DNA of 6,369 bases, taken from contig JASHWL010000121.1 of NCBI GenBank assembly GCA_030044105.1, positions 1 to 6,369 of the forward strand, written 5' to 3'. Every line of letters starts with the position of its first letter. Position 1 is the first letter of the stretch. The notes below the pieces were generated by a model. The model was not told where the DNA came from, ran no database searches, and saw nothing but the letters and a program-made list of their open reading frames with translations. Positions 1 to 5,494 of the stretch are shown piece by piece. The stretch is from Thermoplasmata archaeon. Its GTDB lineage: Archaea > Thermoplasmatota > Thermoplasmata > Lutacidiplasmatales > UBA184. The translations under genes and the position numbers were made by a program.

Positions 1-1259
1 AGGAACTTCCCCATCAGGCTCGCCTCGGCCGCGGGCACGTCGCGCGACCGGCGGATGATGCGGATCACCTCGTCGATGTGGTCGATCGCGGTGAGGAATC
101 CCTCGAGGAGATGGAGCCGCTCCTCGGTCTTCTTGAGGTCGAACTGGGTCCGGCGCGTGAGGATCGTGCGGCGGTGGCTCAGGTGGAGCAGCAGCAGCTC
201 CTTCAGCGGCAGGACGCGCGGCTGCCCGTCGACCAGGCAGAGGTTGATGACGCCGAAGCTCGTCTCGAGCGGCGTGTGCTCGTAGAGCCGGTTGAGCACG
301 ATCTCGGCCGGCGCGTCGCGGCGCAGCTCGAGCACGACACTTGTGCCGCGGCGGTCGGACTCGTCGCGGAGGTCGGTGACCCCGTCGATCCGCTTCGACT
401 TCACGAGGTCGGCGATCAGCTCGAGCAGCGCGGTCTTGTTGACCTCGTACGGGATGTCGGTGATCACGATCTCGTCGCGGCCGTCGCGCTCGCGGACCTC
501 GGTCGCCCCGCGCAGGTGCAGCGTGCCGCGGCCGGTCTCGTAGGCCTCGCGGATCCCGACGGCGGAGAGGTAGCCCCCCGTCGGGAAGTCGGGCCCGGGC
601 AGGAGCTGCATCAGCTCGTCGAGCCCGACCTCGGGGGAGCGGAGCAGCAGGAGGAGCGCGTCCGCCACCTCGGGGAGGTTGTGCGGCGGCATGTTCGTCG
701 CCATGCCGACCGCGATCCCCGCGGAGCCGTTCAGCAGCAGGTTCGGCAGCTTCGCCGGCACGTCGAGCGGCTCGCGCAGCGTCGCGTCGAAGTTGTCGGT
801 CCACTCGACCGTCTCCTTCTCGATGTCCGTCAGCAGCTCCTCGGCGAACGCCGAGAGGCGGGCCTCGGTGTACCGCATCGCGGCCGGGGCGTCGCCGTCG
901 ATCGAGCCGAAGTTCCCCTGCCCGTCGATGAGCGGGTAGCGCAGGCTGAACGGCTGCGCCATCCGGACGAGCGCGTCGTACACCGCGAGGTCGCCGTGCG
1001 GGTGGTACTTCCCGAGGACCTCGCCGACCGTGCGCGCGCTCTTGCGGTAGGCGCGGTCGTGCGTCGCGCCGCTCTCCCACATCGACCAGAGGATGCGTCG
1101 CTGGACCGGTTTCAGGCCGTTCCGTCCGTCGGGCAGCGCGCGCCCGACGATGACGCTCATCGCGTAGTCGATGTACGACGTGTGCATCTCCCGCTCCAGC
1201 GGGCGGTCGTGCACGCGGTCGACGGTGGGCGTCGGCGTCGCCTCGGGCGTCTCGCTCAT
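1..1259 (-). CDS. gyrA: DNA gyrase subunit A, N-terminal part (cut by window edge)
   Basis: This is the breakage-reunion subunit of DNA gyrase (type IIA topoisomerase), which works with GyrB to introduce negative supercoils using ATP. The first 419 codons are visible; the rest of the tower/coiled-coil region and the C-terminal DNA-wrapping domain lie beyond base 1. Visible motifs are YIDYAMSVIVGRALPDGRNG (residues 29-48), the quinolone-resistance-determining region GKYHPHGDLAVYD (83-95), FGSIDGDAPAAMRYTEARL around the catalytic Tyr130 (codon at 870-872), and NLLLNGSAGIAVGMATNMPP downstream. Residue 91, equivalent to E. coli Ser83, is Leu (CTC at 987-989); the Asp87 equivalent is Asp95. The ATG at 1259 overlaps the stop of the upstream DHH gene by 4 nt (ATGA), which fixes the start and suggests translational coupling. 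No gyrB is in the window. Identification is secure; whether the distal part is intact cannot be seen. Confidence 0.97.
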   Translation of the reverse strand, partial: MSETPEATPTPTVDRVHDRPLEREMHTSYIDYAMSVIVGRALPDGRNGLKPVQRRILWSMWESGATHDRAYRKSARTVGEVLGKYHPHGDLAVYDALVRMAQPFSLRYPLIDGQGNFGSIDGDAPAAMRYTEARLSAFAEELLTDIEKETVEWTDNFDATLREPLDVPAKLPNLLLNGSAGIAVGMATNMPPHNLPEVADALLLLLRSPEVGLDELMQLLPGPDFPTGGYLSAVGIREAYETGRGTLHLRGATEVRERDGRDEIVITDIPYEVNKTALLELIADLVKSKRIDGVTDLRDESDRRGTSVVLELRRDAPAEIVLNRLYEHTPLETSFGVINLCLVDGQPRVLPLKELLLLHLSHRRTILTRRTQFDLKKTEERLHLLEGFLTAIDHIDEVIRIIRRSRDVPAAEASLMGKF

Positions 1260-2647
1260 GCCGCCCCCGGGGCCGCGAGCTGACCGGCGACGAGCGCGTC
1301 CGCGCTCTCGAGGAAGCGCTCCCGGCTGCCCGCCGGGATCGTGGCCCCGCTCGCGATGCGGTGGCCGCCGCCCTCGCCGCCGACCCGGCGCGCGGACTCG
1401 CGGCACGCGGCGGCGAGATCGAGCCCGCGGTCGACCAGCTCGCGGGTCGCGCGGGAGCTGACCTTGATCGGGCCGCCCCCCTCCTCCGTGAAGACGAAGA
1501 CGGGGCGGGTCGCGTCGAGCAGGTAGAGGACTGCCATGCCGGCCTGGGTGCCCGCGAGCGTGGGGTCGGGGCTCTCGAACCACTGCAGCGAGCGCATCGA
1601 ATTAACCCCCCCGTCCTCGAGGCGCAGGAGCCCCTTCAGGATGCCCTGCCGCCAGCGCTCCTCCGCCTGGCGGAGCCGGGCGGCGGCCCCGGGGTCCCCG
1701 AGGGCGTAGGCGATCCCCGCGCCGGGCTCCTTCGCGCGGCCCGCGGCGCTCTGCAGGTTCGAGACCTCCTCGGCGTCGACCCCGAGCGCCGGGAGGAACC
1801 AGCGGGGCTGATCGAGCAGCGTCAGCGCGTCGGGGGCGGCGTGGGCCGCGAGGAGCCGCGTCCGGAACTCCTCGGCGAGGCGCCCGGACTCCTCCGCCGA
1901 GAGCGAGGCGGGGGGCCGGGCCGCGTCGAGCCCGAGCGTGTCCAGGAGCCGACCGACCTCGGCCGGGCGGCCGGAGAGGCCGCGCAGGAACGGGTCGATG
2001 CTGCCGGTGAGCGCCGCCCCGAGGCTGGGGCCGAAGAGCGGGAGGCCGCGTCGCTCGACCACGAGCGAGCGGTCGATCGCCTCCTCCACGAGGCGCCGAT
2101 TGAGGCCGCGGAACCCGCCGACGTGCTGGCGGTCGCCGATCGCGCCCGAGAGGCCCCAGGGCGCGTTGTCCCAGTTCCTAGGGTCGAGGAAGATTGTGAA
2201 CAGCCAGGTCAGGGTCGCGGCGCACATCTCCGACATGCCGTCCACGCCCCAGTCGAGCGGGTTCACCGCCGCGACGTGGGCCGGGAGGGCCGGGGGATGG
2301 GGCACGCCGGGGTACTGGTGGTGGTCGAGCACGACCACCGGGGCCCCGTGCGCCGGATAGAGGTCGAGCCAGGCGAACCCCGTGTCGGCGATCAGCACCG
2401 GCCCCGGGGCCCCGCGCAGGAGCTCCGCCATCCGGTCCCGCTCCACGCCCGCGAGCGCGGTCGCCTGGGCCGGGTAGCCGAGGCGCGCGAACGCGCGCAG
2501 CGCCGAGGAGGCGCTCGCGATGCCGTCCGCGTCGTAGTGGTAGATCACGTGCCAGCGGCCGGGGTGGCCGAGGACGAGGCCCCGGGCGCGCTCGAACTCG
2601 GATCGGTAGGCCGGATCGGGAACGAAGCTGTCGGGGCCCGAGGGCAT
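1256..2647 (-). CDS. DHH/DHHA1 phosphoesterase, archaeal RecJ-like nuclease (GAN-type)
   Basis: This 463-residue protein belongs to the DHH phosphoesterase superfamily and is probably an archaeal RecJ-like nuclease, the group that includes GINS-associated GAN. Such enzymes degrade single-stranded DNA or RNA with bound Mn2+/Mg2+. The motifs occur in the expected order: I, HYDADG (residues 37-42); II, LIADTG (85-90); III, VVLDHHQ (105-111); a NPLDWGVDG stretch (129-137); and GAIGDRQ (168-174). A C-terminal DHHA1-like substrate-binding domain carries GGEGGGHR near residues 423-430. All metal-ligand aspartates and histidines appear to be present. The start chosen is ATG at 2647, which overlaps the uS15 stop by one base (TGATG). 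An open frame continues upstream to 3031, but it runs antiparallel to nothing functional and only mirrors uS15 in another frame. The protein lies directly after uS15, a neighbourhood I recall from many archaea. The assignment to GAN rather than another DHH exonuclease or oligonuclease is inference. Confidence 0.9.
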   Translation of the reverse strand: MPSGPDSFVPDPAYRSEFERARGLVLGHPGRWHVIYHYDADGIASASSALRAFARLGYPAQATALAGVERDRMAELLRGAPGPVLIADTGFAWLDLYPAHGAPVVVLDHHQYPGVPHPPALPAHVAAVNPLDWGVDGMSEMCAATLTWLFTIFLDPRNWDNAPWGLSGAIGDRQHVGGFRGLNRRLVEEAIDRSLVVERRGLPLFGPSLGAALTGSIDPFLRGLSGRPAEVGRLLDTLGLDAARPPASLSAEESGRLAEEFRTRLLAAHAAPDALTLLDQPRWFLPALGVDAEEVSNLQSAAGRAKEPGAGIAYALGDPGAAARLRQAEERWRQGILKGLLRLEDGGVNSMRSLQWFESPDPTLAGTQAGMAVLYLLDATRPVFVFTEEGGGPIKVSSRATRELVDRGLDLAAACRESARRVGGEGGGHRIASGATIPAGSRERFLESADALVAGQLAAPGAA

Positions 2648-3102
2648 CACTCCACCTGGAGCGCCGCGCCGGCCGCCGAGTACCGCCAGTTCTCCGGCAG
2701 GCGGTGACGGCGCCGATAGTAGCGCGCCAGGCGTCGGATCCTCGACTCCATCAGGGTCAGGCCCCGGCGGTTCGAGAGGTCCTTCGGGTGGGTTTGCAGG
2801 TGGCGCTGGAGATGGACGACGCGCTTCAGGAGCGCCTGGAGGTCGTCGGGGATGTCGCTCGCGACCCCGTGCTCCTTCAGGACCACGGTCAGGCGCTTGC
2901 CCGTGACCATCCGCGCGAGCGGGACCCCGTAGGAGTCGCGCAGCGTCTGGCCGATCAGCGCCGGTCCGGCGCCGCCCTTGGCGAGCTGGACCGCCTGGGA
3001 CGCGACCTCCTCGGGCGTGGCCGTCACCCACTCCGGCTTGGTGATCGGGTAGCGCCGGTGGGAGCCGGAGCGGCCCTTGTGGCCGGAGTGGATCCTCGAC
3101 AT
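2647..3102 (-). CDS. rps15: 30S ribosomal protein uS15 (archaeal type)
   Basis: This small-subunit ribosomal protein binds the central domain of 16S rRNA and helps assemble the platform. At 151 residues it matches the archaeal/eukaryotic form, which is longer than bacterial S15 (about 89 residues) because of an N-terminal extension. Diagnostic segments are SRIHSGHKGRSGSHRR at the N-terminus, PEWVTATPEEV (23-33), IGQTLRDSYGVPLARMVTGK (50-69), and the C-terminal S15 core with HLQRHLQTHPKDLSNRRG, LMESRIRRLARYYRRR and LPENWRY. The ATG at 3102 is chosen because the extension begins there and a TATA-like element lies 28 nt upstream. There is no Shine-Dalgarno sequence, so the message is probably leaderless. 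The stop overlaps the DHH gene start by one base, and uS15 appears to lead a uS15-DHH-gyrA operon. Confidence 0.97.
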   Translation of the reverse strand: MSRIHSGHKGRSGSHRRYPITKPEWVTATPEEVASQAVQLAKGGAGPALIGQTLRDSYGVPLARMVTGKRLTVVLKEHGVASDIPDDLQALLKRVVHLQRHLQTHPKDLSNRRGLTLMESRIRRLARYYRRRHRLPENWRYSAAGAALQVE

Positions 3103-3126
3103 GGGGGACGGCCCACCCGCGTGGTC

Positions 3127-3134
3127 TACATTAA
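3127..3134 (-). promoter_or_regulatory. TATA-like element of the uS15 operon
   Basis: On the minus strand this reads TTAATGTA, an A/T island in very G+C-rich surroundings. Its centre is about 28 nt upstream of the uS15 ATG. Archaeal TATA boxes lie roughly 26-27 nt before the transcription start, so initiation would fall at or next to the ATG and give a leaderless mRNA. No convincing purine-rich BRE is visible upstream. The assignment rests on composition and spacing only. Confidence 0.55.
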
Positions 3135-3146
3135 GATGCTGTCGGG

Positions 3147-3158
3147 GGCGGCGCCGCC
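3147..3158. repeat. Perfect 12-bp palindrome upstream of the uS15 promoter
   Basis: GGCGGCGCCGCC is its own reverse complement. It lies between the winged-helix gene stop (3169) and the uS15 TATA-like element, about 13 bp upstream of the latter. It could be an operator for a dimeric regulator or part of a GC-rich stem ending the upstream transcript. In DNA this rich in G and C such a palindrome can also arise by chance. No T-run follows it on the minus strand, which argues against a typical archaeal terminator. Confidence 0.3.
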
Positions 3159-3168
3159 GGGCGCGGGC

Positions 3169-3519
3169 CTAGGCGATCCGCTCGCTCTGCTGCTGGGAAT
3201 CGACCAGGAACTGCTTCCCCGACGCCGTGATCCGGTACCGGGCCCGGGGGGCCGGGCGCGCGCCACGTCCGGACGCCGGGAAGCTCTTCTCCGCGCTCGC
3301 CTCGACCATCCCGTTCCGGACGAGCAGCCCGAGGGCCAGGGGGACCTTGACCGACTCCTTCGAGACCGCCCAGAAGTCGGACAGGAGGCGGTCGAGGTCG
3401 CTCAGCTCGAGCGACTGCTCCCGGGTCTTGCCCTCGTTCTGGGACTCGACCCGGTTGAGCTGCTGCAGGATCGCGATCAGGGTGGCTCGGACCGGGTCCG
3501 GGCCCTCGCGCGACGGCAT
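3169..3519 (-). CDS. Small winged-helix domain protein A
   Basis: I do not recognise a named family. This 116-residue protein has the outline of a single winged helix-turn-helix domain: an N-terminal helix with LQQLNRVE (residues 18-25), a middle segment ending in LGLLVRNGMVEA (63-74) as a recognition helix running into the wing, a G/P/R-rich loop (82-93), and a final strand and helix RYRITASGKQFL (94-105). The same landmarks recur at nearly the same positions in the next gene upstream (3577-3915), so the two look like diverged tandem paralogs. The ATG at 3519 is preceded by its own TATA-like element, and the gene ends 66 nt before uS15. No enzyme motif, signal peptide or membrane segment is visible. 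It is plausibly a DNA-binding regulator, perhaps of neighbouring genes, but winged helices also mediate protein-protein contacts. Confidence 0.75.
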   Translation of the reverse strand: MPSREGPDPVRATLIAILQQLNRVESQNEGKTREQSLELSDLDRLLSDFWAVSKESVKVPLALGLLVRNGMVEASAEKSFPASGRGARPAPRARYRITASGKQFLVDSQQQSERIA

Positions 3520-3546
3520 ATGGCCCGAGTATTACGCGGGCTCCCT

Positions 3547-3557
3547 CTACTTAAAAA
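3547..3557 (-). promoter_or_regulatory. TATA-like element of winged-helix gene A
   Basis: The minus strand reads TTTTTAAGTAG, the most A/T-rich stretch in the window. Its TATA-like core is centred about 33 nt before the ATG at 3519, which would leave a leader of only a few bases. The same five-T run begins about 20 nt after the stop codon of the upstream winged-helix gene. It could therefore also contribute to termination of that transcript, since archaeal termination often occurs at T-runs. CCGAGT (3525-3530) and ACTCGG (3560-3565) form an inverted repeat flanking it. Confidence 0.55.
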
Positions 3558-3576
3558 CCACTCGGACGACCGGCGG

Positions 3577-3915
3577 CTACACGCGCCCGACGCGCTCGAT
3601 CTCCCGCAGGAGGAACCGCTTGCCCTCGGTGGTGATCGTGAACCGCTCGCCGACCATCCGCGCGCGGTCCCACGCGTACTCGGTGCGCTCGATCGTGCCC
3701 GCGTAGCCGTTCGCGATCAGCACGCGGAGGATCCGATCGACGTCGGTGAGCGTGGCGTTCGGGAACCCGGCGCGCGGCATCAGGTGCAGCAGCTCCTCGC
3801 GCTCGTAGCCATCGGAGGGCCCCTCCTCCTCCTCGACGCGGTTGAGGAGCTTCAGCACCTCGACCATCTCGACGTGCAGCTCGCGCGCGGCTTCCTCGGG
3901 CGTCGGCGCGTCCAC
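3577..3915 (-). CDS. Small winged-helix domain protein B
   Basis: This 112-residue protein starts at GTG (3913-3915) and resembles the neighbouring protein A. Shared landmarks are LKLLNRVEEEE (residues 21-31; A has LQQLNRVESQ), LRVLIANGYAG (63-73; A has LGLLVRNGMVE) and RFTITTEGKRFLL (91-103; A has RYRITASGKQFL). The middle region PNATLTDVDRILRVL (52-66) fits the helix-turn-helix of a winged helix, and the segment to residue 95 fits the wing. The N-terminus is acidic and probably helical. I do not recognise a named family, and a regulatory role is inferred from the fold only. It is divergently oriented from the zinc-protein/TrpRS pair across about 100 bp, the usual arrangement for a regulator acting on a shared intergenic region, though nothing here proves that. 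An ATG start was not available at the N-terminus. Confidence 0.75.
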   Translation of the reverse strand: MDAPTPEEAARELHVEMVEVLKLLNRVEEEEGPSDGYEREELLHLMPRAGFPNATLTDVDRILRVLIANGYAGTIERTEYAWDRARMVGERFTITTEGKRFLLREIERVGRV

Positions 3916-3942
3916 GACCGACGGTGGGGCGAGGCGGCTCTT

Positions 3943-3953
3943 GAGGATACCTC
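3943..3953. promoter_or_regulatory. Imperfect palindrome over the putative promoter of winged-helix gene B
   Basis: GAGGATACCTC has arms GAGG and CCTC around a 3-base centre. On the minus strand the GGTATCC part is the only A/T-containing element at promoter distance (about 33 nt) from the GTG start at 3915. It may be the TATA region, an operator overlapping it, or neither. The match to a TATA box is weak. Confidence 0.3.
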
Positions 3954-3983
3954 TCCTCGGGCGCCGCCGGCCCGGCCAGCGGC

Positions 3984-3990
3984 CTTTTAG
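3984..3990 (+). promoter_or_regulatory. TATA-like element of the zinc protein-TrpRS operon
   Basis: CTTTTAG is an A/T island within GC-rich DNA, centred about 29-30 nt before the ATG at 4017. This spacing predicts transcription starting at or within a few bases of the start codon, and no Shine-Dalgarno motif precedes the ATG. No comparable A/T-rich element is seen just before trpS at 4337, so this promoter probably serves both genes. Confidence 0.5.
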
Positions 3991-4016
3991 ACCGGAGCCG
4001 CCGGTACCCTTCTGCC

Positions 4017-4325
4017 ATGACGTGCACGTGCCGCACGCCCGCCCGGTGCCCGATCTGCAACCAGCCGGTGCGGGTGCCGCTCTCGAACCTCGAGAACCAG
4101 GCGGGGGGCGCGATCCTGGTCGAACGGTTCGCCCGGCGGGATTCCTCGGCGTCGCGGGAGGGGCTCCGGCGCCTGATCGAGGGGTGGGCGACCTGCCCCA
4201 GCTGCGGCCACACCATCCACCACGAGCACTCCCGCTCGTGCGTCGCCGAGGCGCTCAGCGCGGCCGGCGTCCCGCCGAGCGAGCGCGAGTCGATCCTCGC
4301 GAAGATCACGTTCCCCGAAGGCTGA
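4017..4325 (+). CDS. Small CPxC zinc-binding protein
   Basis: I do not recognise a family for this 102-residue protein. It has two CPxC knuckles, CPIC at residues 11-14 and CPSC at 60-63, which could form one zinc-ribbon-like site across the intervening 45 residues. More possible ligands lie nearby: Cys3, Cys5, His65, His68, His69, His71 and Cys75, in the cluster GHTIHHEHSRSC. The count would allow two metal sites. Between the knuckles is a charged helical stretch; the C-terminus (VAEALSAAGVPPSERESILAK) also looks helical. There is no signal peptide or membrane segment. The ATG is supported by the TATA-like element about 30 nt upstream. TrpRS begins 11 nt after its stop, so the two are likely co-transcribed. 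A role in nucleic-acid binding, translation or regulation is possible, but nothing in the sequence specifies it. Confidence 0.75.
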   Translation: MTCTCRTPARCPICNQPVRVPLSNLENQAGGAILVERFARRDSSASREGLRRLIEGWATCPSCGHTIHHEHSRSCVAEALSAAGVPPSERESILAKITFPEG

Positions 4326-4336
4326 CGCACCGCCGC

Positions 4337-5485
4337 ATGCCCGACCCCGAGGAGTTCGTCGTCACCCCGTACGAGATCAAGGGGAAGATCGACTACGGCC
4401 GGCTCATCGAGCAGTTCGGCACGCAGGAGCTGACGCCCGAGCTCCTCGCGAAGCTCCACCACCTGGCGGGCGGCGAGCTGCCGCCGGTCCTGACCCGCGG
4501 GATCTACTACTCCCACCGGGACCTGGGCCCGCTCCTCGACGGCTACGCGAACGGCCGACCGTTCTTCCTGTACTCCGGGCGCGGCCCCTCCGGTCCCCTG
4601 CACATCTCCCACCTGCTCCACTTCGACCTCTGCCTCTGGTTCCAGAAGCGCCTCGGCGTGCCGATGTATATCCAGATCACCGACGACGAGAAGTTCTGGT
4701 CCCGGCCGACGCTCTCGCGCGAGGAGACCGTCCACTGGGGCCTCGAGAACCTGGTCGACCTGCTCGCCCTCGGCTTCGACCCGAAGCGGACGCACGTCTT
4801 CTTCGACTCCAAGTCGATCGCCGCGATGTACCCGCTCGCGGTCCGCGTCGCGCGGAAGATCCCCTACTCGAGCGTGAAGGCGGTCTTCGGCCTGCAGCCG
4901 AGCGCCAACATCGGCTGGGTCTTCTTCACCGCCCTCCAGACCGTGCCGGCGTTCTGGCCGTCGTGGGCCGAGGGCCGCAGCGTCCCGTGCCTCATCCCGT
5001 GCGGGGTCGACCAGGACCCGCACTTCAGGCTCACCCGGGACATCGCGGAGGGGCTGGGCTACCCGAAGCCGGCGCTGCTCCACTCGAAGATGGTGCCCGG
5101 CCTGCTCGGGGAGGGCGTGATGTCGACGACCGCGAACCGGGCGGACGACGCGCTCTTCTTGAACGATCCGCCGCGCGAGGTCGAGCGGAAGCTCCGCAAC
5201 GCGTTCACCGGCGGCCGCGCGACGGTCGAGGAGCAGCGCCGGCTCGGGGCGGTGCCCGAGATCTGCTCGATCTGGGCGCTGTGGCGCACCCGCTTCGCCC
5301 CGTCCGACCGCGAGTTCGAGGAGATCACGCGGACCTGCCGCTCGGGCGAGCTCCTGTGCGGCGACTGCAAGGCGAAGCTGATCGAGCGCGTGCACACGTT
5401 CTACGACGAGCACGCGGCCGCGCGCGAGAAGGCCAAGAGCTGGGCCGAGTCGGCGATCGTCACCGCGCCGCCGAAGGCGCTCTGA
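4337..5485 (+). CDS. trpS: Tryptophanyl-tRNA synthetase, archaeal/eukaryotic type, with atypical signatures
   Basis: This class I synthetase would charge tRNA-Trp with tryptophan using ATP. The 382-residue length suits the archaeal form. Recognisable family segments are LYSGRGPSGPLHISHL (residues 78-93), ITDDEKF (114-120), SSVKAVFG (178-185), CLIPCGVDQDPHFRLTRDIA (218-237), GYPKPALLHS (241-250) and NAFTGGRATVEEQRRLG (288-304), ordered as in archaeal and human TrpRS. Both catalytic signatures depart from the usual form. The HIGH-like motif is HISH (89-92), with Ser for the glycine; the KMSKS-like loop is VMSTT (261-265), where Val replaces the usual first Lys. The ATG at 4337 lies 11 nt after the zinc-protein stop; the longer open frame back to 3842 is a GC artefact crossing that gene. 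The frame is intact and well conserved elsewhere, so it is probably functional, but a specialised paralog cannot be excluded. Confidence 0.94.
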   Translation: MPDPEEFVVTPYEIKGKIDYGRLIEQFGTQELTPELLAKLHHLAGGELPPVLTRGIYYSHRDLGPLLDGYANGRPFFLYSGRGPSGPLHISHLLHFDLCLWFQKRLGVPMYIQITDDEKFWSRPTLSREETVHWGLENLVDLLALGFDPKRTHVFFDSKSIAAMYPLAVRVARKIPYSSVKAVFGLQPSANIGWVFFTALQTVPAFWPSWAEGRSVPCLIPCGVDQDPHFRLTRDIAEGLGYPKPALLHSKMVPGLLGEGVMSTTANRADDALFLNDPPREVERKLRNAFTGGRATVEEQRRLGAVPEICSIWALWRTRFAPSDREFEEITRTCRSGELLCGDCKAKLIERVHTFYDEHAAAREKAKSWAESAIVTAPPKAL

Positions 5486-5494
5486 CGGTCGGCC

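Noticed and set aside
78..1283. 401-codon plus-strand open frame opposite gyrA
   Set aside because: It is antisense to unmistakable GyrA, and its translation is a low-complexity mix of Arg, Val, Ala, Glu and Asp, typical of an antisense frame in GC-rich DNA.
1361..2707. 448-codon plus-strand open frame opposite the DHH gene
   Set aside because: The opposite strand has all DHH/DHHA1 motifs; this frame shows only biased composition and no motif.
2648..3031. N-terminal extension of the DHH protein back to 3031
   Set aside because: The extension overlaps uS15 in another frame and is Pro/Arg/Gly-rich without motif; the ATG at 2647, touching the uS15 stop, is the natural start.
2704..3990. 428-codon plus-strand open frame opposite uS15 and both winged-helix genes
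   Set aside because: It spans three minus-strand genes and their intergenic promoters and shows no domain; it remains open only because stop codons are rare at this base composition.
3842..4336. N-terminal extension of TrpRS back to 3842
   Set aside because: It would run through the zinc-protein gene and the divergent promoter region. The family-like N-terminus starts at the ATG at 4337.
3551..5413. 620-codon minus-strand open frame opposite TrpRS and the zinc protein
   Set aside because: It crosses a divergent promoter region and lies antisense to clearly conserved TrpRS; the composition is that of a shadow frame.
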